A program made the position numbers and the translations under genes. Below, piece after piece: positions 43,508 through 55,382 of a stretch of DNA of 64,000 bases. Position 1 is the stretch's first letter; each line of letters opens with the position of its first letter. The notes under the pieces are model-generated. The model saw only the letters and a list, made by a program, of their open reading frames with translations, did no database searches and was not told the DNA's origin. Source of the DNA: Gigantopelta aegis (taxonomy: Eukaryota; Mollusca; Gastropoda; Neomphalida; Peltospiridae); contig NW_024532761.1 in the NCBI RefSeq assembly GCF_016097555.1, positions 124,001 to 188,000 of the forward strand. The letters are read 5' to 3'.

Positions 43508-44405
43508 TAGTATAGGGGTGTCCTCAATATAGAGGTTGTATAATACACTAAAGTATTAGTATGGGACCAGAACAAGTGTCCTCAATATAGAGGTTGTATA
43601 ATACACTAAAGTATTAGTATGGGACTAGAACAAATGTCCTCAATATAGAGGTTGTATAATGCACTAAAGTATTAGTATGGGACAAGAACAAGTGTCCTCC
43701 ATATACAGGTTATATAATTCACTAATGTATTAGTATGGGACTAGAACAAGTGTCCTCAATATAGAGGTTGTATAATACACTAAAGTATTAGTATGAGACT
43801 AGAACAAGTGTCCTCAATATGGAGGTTGTATAATACACTAAAGTATTAGTATGGGACTAGAACAAGTGTCCTCAATATAGAGGTTGTATAATACACTAAA
43901 GTATTAGTATGGGACTAGAACAAGTGTCCTCAATATAGAGGTTGTATAATACATTAGAGTATTAGTATGGGACTAGAACAAGTGTCCTCAATATAGAGGT
44001 TGTATAATACATTAGAGTATTAGTATGGGACTAGAACAAGTGTCCTCAATATAGAGGTTGTATAATACACTAAAGTATTAGTATGAGACTAGAACAAGTG
44101 TCCTCAATATAGAGGTTGTATAATACATTAGAGTATTAGTATGGGACTAGAACAAGTGTCCTCAATATAGAGGTTGTATAATACATTAAAGTATTAGTAT
44201 GAGACTAGAACAAGTGTCCTCAATATAGAGGTTGTATAATACACTAAAGTATTAGTATGGGACTAGAACAAGTGTCCTCAATATAGAGGTTGTATAATAC
44301 ACTAAAGTATTAGTATGGGACTAGAACAAGTGTCCTCAATATAGAGGTTGTATAATACACTAAAGTATTAGTATGAGACTAGAACAAGTGTCCTCAATAT
44401 AGAGG
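43508..44405 (+). repeat. 58-bp minisatellite, about 15 units (longest block)
   Basis: The largest tandem block of the dispersed 58-bp unit. Most units are identical; variants include ACATTAGAGTATTAG in several adjacent units, suggesting local amplification of a variant. Confidence 0.95.
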
Positions 44406-44720
44406 GTTAATCTAGAATATCTTATGAACTACAACAAACATTATATATTTCCATACTTTTATCTAATGTAATTATATTGTCAAAATACAGCACTGTCATC
44501 AATTGTATTCAATTATTTTTAACTACATTATCTCCTGTCAACATATGAACATAATTCATCATTTAATTATGATAAAATATGCTAATGTGGTGATCTCAGT
44601 AATCAAGTATGTAATGACTACTTTATCATGCTGGCAACTTCTTATAAGGGCATACATACCTTCCCTGTTAATAAACCTGTTATTGTTCCAACAAATACAT
44701 TCCATATTCTCTTAATACAG

Positions 44721-45019
44721 AAAATATGGCAAGTCCAGTCAACATGGGATTACCATGAATGGCAGCTCACTTTACAATGAATTGTTTAATGAAATTAGTG
44801 GATCAAAAGTGCTCAGCCGTACATGGACATTAGACAAAAGCATGATTGTTTTTCTGTCTGTTGACAATACCATGTACAGAATAAATGTCCCTTTATGTGC
44901 AGGAGAGTTGACACAGAACAGTTGTTTACCAATATTTTGTTGAAGGTGACATGACTGTTAAAGGTTATTATCCATTACATGGAGTTGTGGTTGTGAATTG
45001 TGAAAATTATGACGCTTAA
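44721..45019 (+). CDS. possible terminal exon of an unknown gene
   Basis: After an acceptor at 44720 the frame reads YGKSSQHGITMNGSSLYNEL, continues through SRTWTLDKSMIVFLSVDNTM and YRINVPLCAGELTQN, and after one apparent slip near 44925 goes on with YFVEGDMTVKGYYPLHGVVV to a stop at 45019. Composition is protein-like with beta-strand-like hydrophobic alternation, unlike flanking DNA. No family recognised, and no upstream exon was found with confidence. Confidence 0.4.
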
Positions 45020-45647
45020 TATAATGGTATAAATCTATATATGTAACTAATGTTGTTTAGTGTAATTACACACTGGTTATAAAGTAGTTTAGACTTGCCT
45101 TCTCCAACCTGTTTAGTTGTAAAATGATTATATAAATATGGAGTTTGTTTAAGACTGTGGTTGGCCGAAGTGTGAGGGAGAGCCCTTACTAATGGAAATT
45201 GGTCATTATTGTTGGATCATGGATTGTTGTGATAAAACTTGAAAGGTTTTTTGGGAAATAATTAATTCAGTGTGGTCTGAAATGAGTTGGTGTCAATGTG
45301 GAGTAATCTAGAAGTTAACCAATAGAGTTAGCTGTATGGAAAGTGATAACATTGATAATTTGATATTCTTGTAACTAAATTAAGTTTGTACCATATAAAT
45401 AATAAACTTCTTTATAATAGACAACTTGAGAGCTTGATAACTGTTATTAGTATTGACGGTTACCACAAACAGTGAGATTGATTGAGTTTAGAAGATCATT
45501 AATTAACTCCAGCAAATAAGTCGTAATGTCATAAAATGTCATAATTATAAATATTTTGTATGAATAGTATATCAGATATAGTTTAATTTTGTATGTAACA
45601 AGTACAAAATGTGCGATACACAATATGTGTTGTTAATATAATTATTG

Positions 45648-45797
45648 TTAATGATTTTTTAGAGGTAGTTGTAATAATGGTTTTGTTAATGTTGGATTAT
45701 AATCATCACTTGGATGTGTTGTGGTACCTCTAGTTGCTCCTTTCCTTCCACTGCTCAATCGAATTCGTGCAGGTGGTCGTGAAGCTCTTGTAAGAAG
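45648..45797 (-). CDS. possible terminal exon, basic tail, unknown gene
   Basis: Fifty codons open without error from an acceptor (CTCTCTCCAG) at 45798 to a stop at 45648-45650: LLTRASRPPARIRLSSGRKG, then ATRGTTTHPSDDYNPTLTKP and a short hydrophobic end. Arg/Ser-rich and probably disordered. It could be an alternative distal 3' exon of the AGBL5 gene upstream on the same strand, or belong to an unseen gene. Confidence 0.4.
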   Translation of the reverse strand, partial: LLTRASRPPARIRLSSGRKGATRGTTTHPSDDYNPTLTKPLLQLPLKNH

Positions 45798-46317
45798 CTG
45801 GAGAGAGAATTTGTGTGGTAGAGAGAGAGAGAGAATTAATCACATATGCAATGGATTAATCAGATTAAAAATCAAATAAGAGAAGTATACAGACATAAAT
45901 AGAACTATGGATACCACACACATGTTAAGACTATATACATTATCAGTAAAATTAATAATGATATAATACTACAGGCAGTGACATAAGTATCTAATCACAA
46001 CTACTCACTCATAAACAAACCTTAAATGGACACCCCATCAAAAGACATGAACACAATATAGATACATAACTATACCTTACAAGTAACATATCGTATCTAT
46101 TATTAAATGTGATAGCCTCTATTGGTATCAACCCACTTATTGTCCAATAGCTTATTAAATAATACTACTTTATATATATATTATACAGTGGGAATGTGTC
46201 ATAAAGGATGCACTAAATTAAGGACAGTGTCTATATAGAGTAGTCCCATCCTCCATGAGTGGTAACACCAAATAGGAGAGTATTCAGCCTATTTTCTATT
46301 GTGTAGGTGGTGGCAGC

Positions 46318-46955
46318 TCTACTCCCATACTAATACTTTAGTGTATTATACAACCTCTATATTGAGGACACTTGTTCCAGTCCCATACTAATACTTTAGT
46401 GTATTATACAACCTCTATATTGAGACACTTGTTCTAGTCCCATACTAATACTTTAGTGTATTATACAACCTCTATATTGAGGACACTTGTTCTAGTCCCA
46501 TACTAATACTTTAGTATATTATACAACCTCTATATTGAGGACACTTGTTCTGGTCCCATACTAATACTTTAGTGTATTATACAACCTCTATATTGAGGAC
46601 ACTTGTTCTAGTCCCATACTAATACTTTAGTGTATTATACAACCTCTATATTGAGGACACTTGTTCTAGTCCCATACTAATACTTTAGTGTATTATACAA
46701 CCTCTATACTGAGGACACTTGTTCTAGTCCCATACTAATACTTTAGTGTATTATACAACCTCTATATTGAGGACACTTGTTCTAGTCTCATACTAATACT
46801 TTAGTGTATTATACAACCTCTATATTGAGGACACTTGTTCTAGTCCCGTACTAATACTTTAGTGTATTATACAACCTCTATATTGAGGACACTTGTTCTA
46901 GTCCCATACTAATACTTTAGTGTATTATACAACCTCTATATTGAGGACATCTCTA
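46318..46955 (-). repeat. 58-bp minisatellite, about 11 units, inverted
   Basis: Same unit as the 43.5-kb block but in the opposite orientation, so the two large blocks form an inverted pair 1.9 kb apart that flanks both orphan exons. Confidence 0.95.
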
Positions 46956-48139
46956 TCTAAGTATGAGTTACCAAGTGATTCACAAACTTATGTCAGTCAG
47001 CTATGCTTTCCAATTAAGAAGGTTTAAGAGGTGGAGTTCCTTATAGTATAGAATTACATATTAATATTATAAATAATATATTATATTAATTCAATTGGCA
47101 CCCAATAAATTAGGACATTTTCAAAGGTCCCATAGTGTAGAATGTAGCCTAACAAAAACTGTGAAATCCTTTATAGTTATGTTATCAGCTAGTTAATATA
47201 ATATTATAGTCATCCAGTAATTTCCCCAACTACTAGTCGTTGTGCCATATATGTAAAGTAGTTGTTATTGTGTTTGATACGAGATAACCTTATACAGTAA
47301 CTAAACGAACACCAGTTGTTTATCGACTTGAAGCTATATAGTACAGTATACACAGTGTATATAGTATATATTAATGTTCTTTATATGGTAAGTCATTGCA
47401 TATGGTCAAGTGGTAATTGTTTGTGTCTTGATAGCTTTGTTAATGTAACTATATCCATATTTGGTATATACTTAAATAATGCCAATATTTTGTCTGTTGA
47501 TAATTATTAAATTATATTACATGACACTTAGTCTCAAAATAAACATTCATAGTTACTGTGTTCCCTAATAAAAAAGTCAATAACATAGTTTTTAATATGT
47601 ATGAATTACAAAGACAACGTTCTCTTTAGATATACAATCATTGAACATCTTCATTGCTCAAATTTTATAATACAATTGATTATATTTGGAGATTAGGTAG
47701 TTAACGTTGATTGTCTTAATCTATTGAACATACTCTTTCAAAGGATAACTCATGCTATCTCGTAGAGAATCTCCTTATAAGGAGTTCTATTGAATCACTC
47801 ATTTTATTAATGAATTTTAATCATGGTTATCTCTATGTCTAACTCTCCTACTATCCTCTATGTCTACACTATAATATATATATATGGGGTTCTATTTGAA
47901 TAACAGTTATTTGAATATACCCCATAATTATTTCCTTATAAGGATTGGTTTCATATACACTGTGTTTAAAATGATTATTTCACAGATGAGAATACTTTAT
48001 TTTATATAGTAATAATAGTAATATTATTAATGTATAATGGAGTATTGATATATAGAATTATATAGGGAGAAAACAAATAGACACTTCCTTGTTTTCATAA
48101 TATCACATTTACAAATGCTTTCACAGACAGATATGTCAT
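46956..48139. other. AT-rich intergenic DNA, no gene seen
   Basis: Only short hydrophobic frames and TA runs (47875-47885). The 64-codon frame at 47316-47510 has no protein-like composition. Confidence 0.6.
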
Positions 48140-48600
48140 TGTACATGTATATATAAATGTATTTATGTTCTATTAAATACATGTACATATAAATGTATTT
48201 ATGTTCTATTAAATACATGTACATATAAATGTATTTATGTTCTATTAAATACATGTACATATAAAATGTATTTATGTTCTATTAAATACATGTACATACA
48301 CATGTATTTATGTTCTATTAAATACATGTACATATAAATGTATTTATGTTCTATTAAATACATGTACATATAAATATATTTATGTTCTATTAAATACATG
48401 TACATATAAATGTATTTATGTTCTATTAAATACATGTACATACACATGTATTTATGTTCTATTAAATACATGTACATATAAATGTATTTATGCTCTATTA
48501 AATACATGTACATATAAATGTATTTATGTTCTATTAAATACATGTACATATAAATATATTTATGTTCTATAAATACATGTACATATAAATGTATTTATAC
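48140..48600 (+). repeat. 36-bp minisatellite (second, unrelated type), about 12.5 units
   Basis: Units AAATACATGTACATATAAAT-GTATTTATGTTCTATT, each containing the dyad AAATACATGTAC...GTATTT. Minus-strand frames of up to 104 codons repeat IEHKYIYMYMYL and are not genes. Confidence 0.95.
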
Positions 48601-48822
48601 TCTACATTCAATGTAGATTCTGATGATATATTCATTAACACATACACAATAGTGGTATTATGTTCATATTTATACCTATTATTATAAGACAGTGGACTAA
48701 TTCTCAATTTTTTTAAATTGAGAGTATGATCAAAAATTAGAGACTGGCTCAAGATCATAAGTAACAAGATATCTTGAACTTTTTAATAAAGTTGTACATG
48801 TAATATGAACTGGTTAGATTGT

Positions 48823-51800
48823 TCAGCTCACTTTCTTTTTAGACTTCAAATGTACTGGTAATTTACTGGGAGACACAGTAGGTTGCTCCCTAATGTCATC
48901 TTTTCCTTTAACCATAAGGTCAAAGGTGACTCCTTTAACCTCTACCACTCCTTTCTTTGTATTGGATTAATAGACGTGAGAAGGGGATCTGGTATTTGAT
49001 GGCGTGATCTTCCTGATCTAATGCCTTGACCGACAAGAGCAAAATGATCAATTTGTAAAGTTTTCACTGAAGTAGTCCCTATAATAATACAATTGTAATT
49101 ATGGGTGTGGTTTGAATGCGATATTACTTTGTGGTACTGGGGGTGGAGGGGTAAGTGGAGTTTACTTGGGAGGGAGCGATGTGTTGTATGTGTGACGGTG
49201 GGAAAAGTGCTCTTGTGAAGGAGAAGTGAGTCACTATTGCTATGTATAATTGGTTTGGATTGTAATGGTGGATTTGGCACTAGAAAATACATGGACGTGG
49301 GTGAATTTGATGGATGAATAATTTTATAATGGATATATGGGTAATAATTCCGGCATGTGAATGGATCAATAAAAAAAGACTTGATAAATAATGGATGCAT
49401 GATAAGGAGATGGATGCATAAATATTAAGTAAATGGATGTATAAGAAGTATATGGATATATTTCTTTACTTGTATATGTACTATGTTGCTCTACTACATA
49501 ATCTTCTAACTTCTTGACTTTATAACAGTCTTCTTGTATATGTAGCACATAATGAGGTGGGCGTATTGAAGGGGTTGTCCCTTCATTAGAATCTCTTTTA
49601 GGTAATTTAATTTTATGGGAGATTTTAATGGATTTGAGGGGGAGGAGAGACAAGTTGTTAATGAGAGGGTGGGATCATCAATATCTGATTCATCAGTATT
49701 TGATCTCAGTAGGGGACGTCTAAATGTAAAGTAAACATACATTGACATGTACATGTATTATACAGTTAGTATGCCCTCTTATAAAGAACACTCTGAATCA
49801 CAATATTGAGGACACTTGTTCTAGTCCCATACTAATACTTTAGTGTATTATACAACCTCTATATTGAGGACACTTGTTCTAGTCCCATACTAATACTTTA
49901 GTGTATTATACAACCTCTATATTGAGGACACTTGTTCTAGTCCCATACTAATACTTTAGTGCATTATACAACCTGAGGACACCCCTATACTAAGGACAGT
50001 TTCTAATATCTCAAAATGTCCATTATAAAGAGATTTTATTGTGTGTGCTAATTCAGTACATTTCAAATGACCTTTTTTCTAATCTTCGTTTTCCAACTTG
50101 TGCTTTCTTTTGACTTGCTTCAATTTTCAATAAGAGATGTTGTCTGACACCATGTAATGTAGCATATTCACTTGTTGGTAGTCTAGACCATGGATTAATT
50201 TGATAAAGATCTAGAATTGAAATGACTAGACCACGCCCAACCTGTAAATACAGCATACATGTAACACATGTCCATATACATGTACATGTAAAGATCTCTC
50301 AAATATTGATTTTAAAGTATACAAAAGTGTTAAAAAAATTTTATTAGTATCTTTTTTTGACTATGATATGCACATAAAAATTTGAGTAAATATAGGATTA
50401 TAGTGAAGGATGCTAATAATAATAGAAGTTAAATAATGTAATATATTATTGGTGTGTATTAATATTGTTTAGAGCAAAACTGGGACAGCTATGATTTGTT
50501 ATCAATGTCACAGTAAACGTATATCATGATGTTTATAGTTGCAATGTTTAGATAATGTATATGATCTCAACATAGCATACCTCTTCAAAGTCTAATGATG
50601 TTAGTTTATGAGGTATGGGTGATCCATTTTGAGGTGGAGAACATCGTCCACTGTCCATTGTAGCAGAAGTTATTGTGTTAACATGTCTTCCACTGTTATA
50701 GTTACATTCTAAAGTATAACTGTTGAATGAAAAATAAATAGATTGGTCAGTTTATAAAGACATATAGATTTGATTGATAAGATGACTCATTAATGTAATA
50801 GAACATTTGTAATAATATTGTAGTCCACAGTCACATTTAATGTACAGAGCTCTTCCTTTCATGAGAGGTGAGAGCTGTCCATTAAGACAATGATTTATAT
50901 AATGTGTTCCAATTCATTGTAAGCCTTCAATAATTGTAGCATCAAAGATACAACATTAAGTAGATACTTTTGAAATATTGTAGTAATTGTTTTAATAGTA
51001 TATCCTTTCAACTTTAGTAACTGAACAAAAACTAGATTTATAACTTTTTAAAAGGTGAACTAAATTATTCAAGGATTGTATTAAAACTGGAACTAAAAAG
51101 ATTGTCAATTCATTATCATTTTCTTGTCATCATATCATTTACAATCTATATATATTAGCAAGGTCCTCTCATACAGTATATATAGTAAATAATACTCAGT
51201 GGGTAGAAGTCATTCATAATCAATGTTAATTGCTATCAATTAGATGTTTATCAGTATCCAATATAATAGATAGTAGTAAATATTTAATGCTAACTTTATT
51301 CATAAATATTAAAGTCATTTTAAATACTCATTCAAACTCAACAACTTGAAACATTGTTGAATAGATAAGTTATAAAATGAACAAAGTTGATAAATGGGTG
51401 ACAAATGGGCATGTTAATGGATGAATGAACACTAATGAGATGGACAAAGTATTCAAGAATGGATGAACGCATAAACAAATGGACAGACAATTAAATGGCT
51501 GTACAAATTAGATGATTTAAAAACTTACCATTGTATGAGACCAGTAGCTTTGTACAAGGCAACACGACCGCTACCTTCCTTAGTTGTATCTCCATCTCTC
51601 TTATCAGCCATATACATGTTCCTCTCGGAAAAAACACTGTGCCCAAAATCAAAATGGGCGGAGTTTAATGATACAAGTTCGGCAGTAGCATGCATTCAAC
51701 TTGGTTTTCTTTATTATCAAAATGATTTCCATAAATAAAACAACCTCGTTTAGTTGCATGGGCGTGTAAATCTACATACAATGCTACTCCTGAAGGACTG

Positions 51801-54800
51801 CTTTGTGTTGCCATAGCAACCATGTTTGGTGTCGTATGTAATAATTGTTCATTATCATCAATGTTTTGGAAGGAATCTATTATGTGGTCTGGAACTGAGT
51901 CCATTAAATGGCTTGAGATTGAGTCTAAGTTGTTTGGAATTGAGTCTACATGGTCTGAGATTGAGTCTACATGTAATTGATTTGGGATTGAGTCTAAATC
52001 ATTATTTATTAATACATGTTTACGTTCCATATTATCATTGTTGTTTATACATGTATTAGTACCATGAAGTGGAGCACATTCACAATAGAAATCATAGTGA
52101 TGACTGTGGTCAGGTAGTACTGTTCCATTACAATAATATAGCATTAAACTGCGGATAGCGTTAATGGGTGGATGAAGCTCATGACTAGGATTAAGATAAA
52201 CGCGATTCAAATTAATACCTCGACTGTCCGTTCTGTAATGTCCTCTAGCAACACCATCAGGATTTAACATCGGGACTAGTTTAAATACAAACTGTTCTCT
52301 AAGGTTTGAGATCGAGGGTCATCCTCACGGAGAAGGAAGTCAAGGATTCCATTAAAGACATAACTAGAAGGGGTTTCCCCTGGATGGACTCGACTGGTGA
52401 TAAGAATTACCTGTGGAAGGAATAGAAGAGTAACACAATTTATAAGAAAGTACATGTACATGTATGTAGCTATGGAAACCAAGCAGTTAGCATATATAAT
52501 GAGGAAACCCCTTATATTAAGGAGATCTATTATAATATGCCTTTCATTAACAGAGCTACAATTTCTATAAAATATAAACATACCTTTTATTGTGGAAGCG
52601 TTGAGCTCTACTCACACTCCTATCTGGGAACAGTCCAGGTAGGTGTGGTTCTGTTTCCGTGGTGATATTACAATTAGACGATACAGTAATGAGATCAATA
52701 CGTAGTCCATCTAATGAGTAACATAAGAGATCTCTATGATAATAAATACTGTTGTCTTCTCTCTGTCTTTTAGTAACTTCTGCTCAAGTTTTGTTAAATA
52801 ACGTTGACAATCAGAGTATGAGAAAGGATAGCAAAAAGCAATGTGAGATATAGATTTACGTAGCTCAGGTGGAGTAATATGAAATGACAGAACCATACCT
52901 TCATCTGAACTCTATAATAAAATATAATATAATAAATAATTGTTGAAAAGGCTTAGGTAGAGAGGTAATAGGTATGATAGGACATTTCAGACTTTATGTT
53001 TGTCTGTACAACCAATACTAAAAATCAATTAACAAAGCCAAGCTATATATACAATACAACAACCAATCAAATATACATCTAATGAGTCCATAGCAACAGC
53101 CAATGAAATAGATTGGTTGTTTTATTGTATATAATAGCTTGACTTTGTTTATTGATTTTTAGTATTGGTTGTACAGACAAACATAAAGTCTGAAATGTCC
53201 TATCATAATAAAAATAAGTTCATTTTTTAAATTTTAAATGAATAAAGAGTTCTGAAATAAATAAATGTAATGAGTAAAAGTGATAGTCTAAAATCAAAGA
53301 AAGTTTAATAATGTTTTTAAAGTTCAGTAACTGGCAGTGAATCAATGTTTTAAAAAATTTGTCAAATTGAAAACAAAACAAACAACAGCAAATATGACTA
53401 CAATATATTACATATTGAGTTATCTACAATATATTACATATTGAGTTATCTACAATATATTACATATTGAGTTATCTACAATATATTACATATTGAGTTA
53501 TCTACAATATATTACATATTGAGTTATCTACAATATATTACATATTGAGTTATCTACAATATATTACATATTGAGTTATCTACAATATATTACATATTGA
53601 GTTATCTATAATATATTACATATTGAGTTATCTACAATATATTACATATTGAGTTATCTACAATATATTACATATTGAGTTATCTACAATATATTACATA
53701 TTGAGTTATCTACAATATATTACATATTGAGTTATCTACAATATATTACATATTGAGTTATCTATAATATATTACATATTGAGTTATCTACAATATATTA
53801 CATATTGAGTTATCTACAATATATTACATATTGAGTTATCTACAATATATTACATATTGAGTTATCTACAATATATTACATATTGAGTTATCTATAATAT
53901 ATTACATATTGAGTTATATTTAAAGACTCATTATATACATATCTATAATAATATAATATATATGTTATTATATTTATTTATTGAATAGTGCTAAATGTCA
54001 ATGATTAATGACCTGTTGTTGCTATATATGTAAGTATTGATGGAATGTTTACACAGTTAAGTTAATGTACATTTAGACTACATGGACTGGAATGGTTCCC
54101 ATAATATTAATGTACCAGTATATGTAGGTAATGGTTATTACAAGGACACACCTTCCATCCATCCATCCATTCATCTATCTATCCATTCATTCATCTACAT
54201 ATCAATTCATCCATTCATTAATTTATTACCTGGCATTCAGGTCGATCTCTCATTCTTTCCCAACCACCTCTTCCTGGTACAGTACGTATGAGAGGAGTAA
54301 ATCCCTGTTGATAAAGACGAACCTGTTTATTAAGATTTAAATATCCATCCTATAAAAGAAAAAGTATAATAAAAACCTGTAAAGTGCTCGCTAAACATGA
54401 ACATGTAATAAATGTTCCATTACATAATCCTCTTATTAACATACATTATTAACTAATCAACAGAGACTTTTAATTATTTCACCACCCACTCAGTTGATTG
54501 TAATACACTAAATCCACCCACTCAGTTGATTGTAATACACTAAATCCACCCCTACTCTGTTAATTGTAATACACGAATATTAATAATATCCACCCACTCA
54601 CTTGATTGTTTTTCCATGATAATTTGGTGACGTTATAACACTAAAGTAAAACCAAGATCTATTACTATTTTGATAGGTGTCCCCGCACAATCTGGTGCAG
54701 TCCATAAGTTAAATTCTAGTATGTCTGGATGACTGGAAGGACATTGTACTACTCTATCTAAATTGCCTGGAAAATTAATAAAACATTGTAGTAAAATGGA

Positions 54801-55195
54801 TGTATGAATTAAAGTGGATAAATTAAAATGGATGGATAAAATTATTGTAAATGGAGTTATGTATGAATGATAATTAAAATGGATCAATAGATACTAATAA
54901 AACATATTGTATAGTGTAATGGATAAATGGATGGAATAAAGTTAAAATGGATTTATAGATGTAAATGGATGCATGATTTATAGTAAAATGGACATATAAA
55001 TAGTAAATTTAACACATGAATCTATAGAATATAAAACAAATCAAATGGACACATAGATACTTGAATGGACACACAGACAATATGTAGCGTCTTATAAAGG
55101 ACACTACCTGAGTCAAAGTTGGAGTTAAATGTTACTTCTCCAAATGTCTTCGTGATTTTACCACGTACAGGGACGTCTTCTTCGAGGTTCTCCAT
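48823..55195 (-). CDS. AGBL5: cytosolic carboxypeptidase 5 (tubulin deglutamylase), 9 exons
   Basis: M14 zinc carboxypeptidase; CCP5 removes branch-point glutamates from tubulin (family knowledge). Exons (minus): 55195-55108, 54766-54602, 54349-54230, 52911-52584, 52410-51529, 50719-50581, 50241-50072, 49719-49470, 49078-48823. CCP5-specific N-domain: [32 protein letters not shown]-like [26 protein letters not shown]. Catalytic domain: [16 protein letters not shown] (zinc His and Glu), [32 protein letters not shown] (second zinc His), [11 protein letters not shown] (catalytic Glu). Between them lies an extra acidic stretch with repeated DSI motifs (about 51870-52000). The tail is basic and disordered, ending KSKKKVS. 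Frame slips near 54670, 54338, 52785, 52305, 51680 and 48955 sit mostly in homopolymers. Best human match by memory is AGBL5, not AGBL4. Confidence 0.95.
49797..49985 (-). repeat. 58-bp minisatellite, about 3 units, inverted
   Basis: In the AGBL5 intron between exons 7 and 8. Orientation matches the host gene strand. Confidence 0.95.
52973..53207. mobile_element. 235-bp foldback MITE in AGBL5 intron
   Basis: The two arms (about 95 bp each: left from TATGATAGGACATTTCAGAC, right ending GTCTGAAATGTCCTATCATA) are complementary almost throughout, with a loop of about 45 bp around 53090. Flanks do not show an obvious duplication beyond AT-rich bases. It would form one long hairpin in AGBL5 pre-mRNA. 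Confidence 0.85.
53395..53925 (+). repeat. 26-bp minisatellite, about 20 units
   Basis: Homogeneous TCTACAATATATTACATATTGAGTTA units (26 bp) in AGBL5 intron 3, with a regularly spaced TCTATAATA variant every seven or so units, a sign of higher-order amplification. Confidence 0.95.
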
Positions 55196-55382
55196 TTTTG
55201 ATAACTAAATTTATTTTAATCCCAGTCTAAACTATGCTTGTTCTCCTCCTCTTCCTTCAGCCATGTTGTTTAGTTACCATAGTAACAATTTAGGAGGTGC
55301 GGCCAGTGTTATTTAGCAACCAAAGTTGGTGTGGCATAATCAACATGACTGAGAAAGAAACTGCTGATCTTTAGAAGACAAG
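55196..55382. promoter_or_regulatory. bidirectional promoter between AGBL5 and syntaxin
   Basis: Only 187 bp separate the start codons of the divergent AGBL5 (minus) and syntaxin (plus) genes. The interval is less AT-rich than its surroundings and contains GTTACCATAGTAACAA, a palindromic X-box/RFX-like half-site pair (GTTRCC..AGTAAC), plausible for a tubulin-modifying gene. Function is inferred from spacing and motif. Confidence 0.6.

Noticed and set aside
42866-43515. Hydrophobic plus-strand frames (76 and 73 codons) as small membrane proteins
   Set aside because: Composition follows the AT-rich background, no splice partners or conserved segments were seen, and the second runs into a satellite.
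48027-48549. Repeated YMYLIEHKYIYM frames
   Set aside because: They translate the AAATACATGTACATATAAAT satellite; no start context and no conservation of frame across the block.
53395-53925. Regular short repeats considered as a CRISPR array
   Set aside because: Units are contiguous with no unique spacers, and the context is an intron of an animal gene.
54150-54235. ATCCATCC-type runs as a protein repeat
   Set aside because: They are a short degenerate simple repeat in an AGBL5 intron just downstream of the donor of exon 3.
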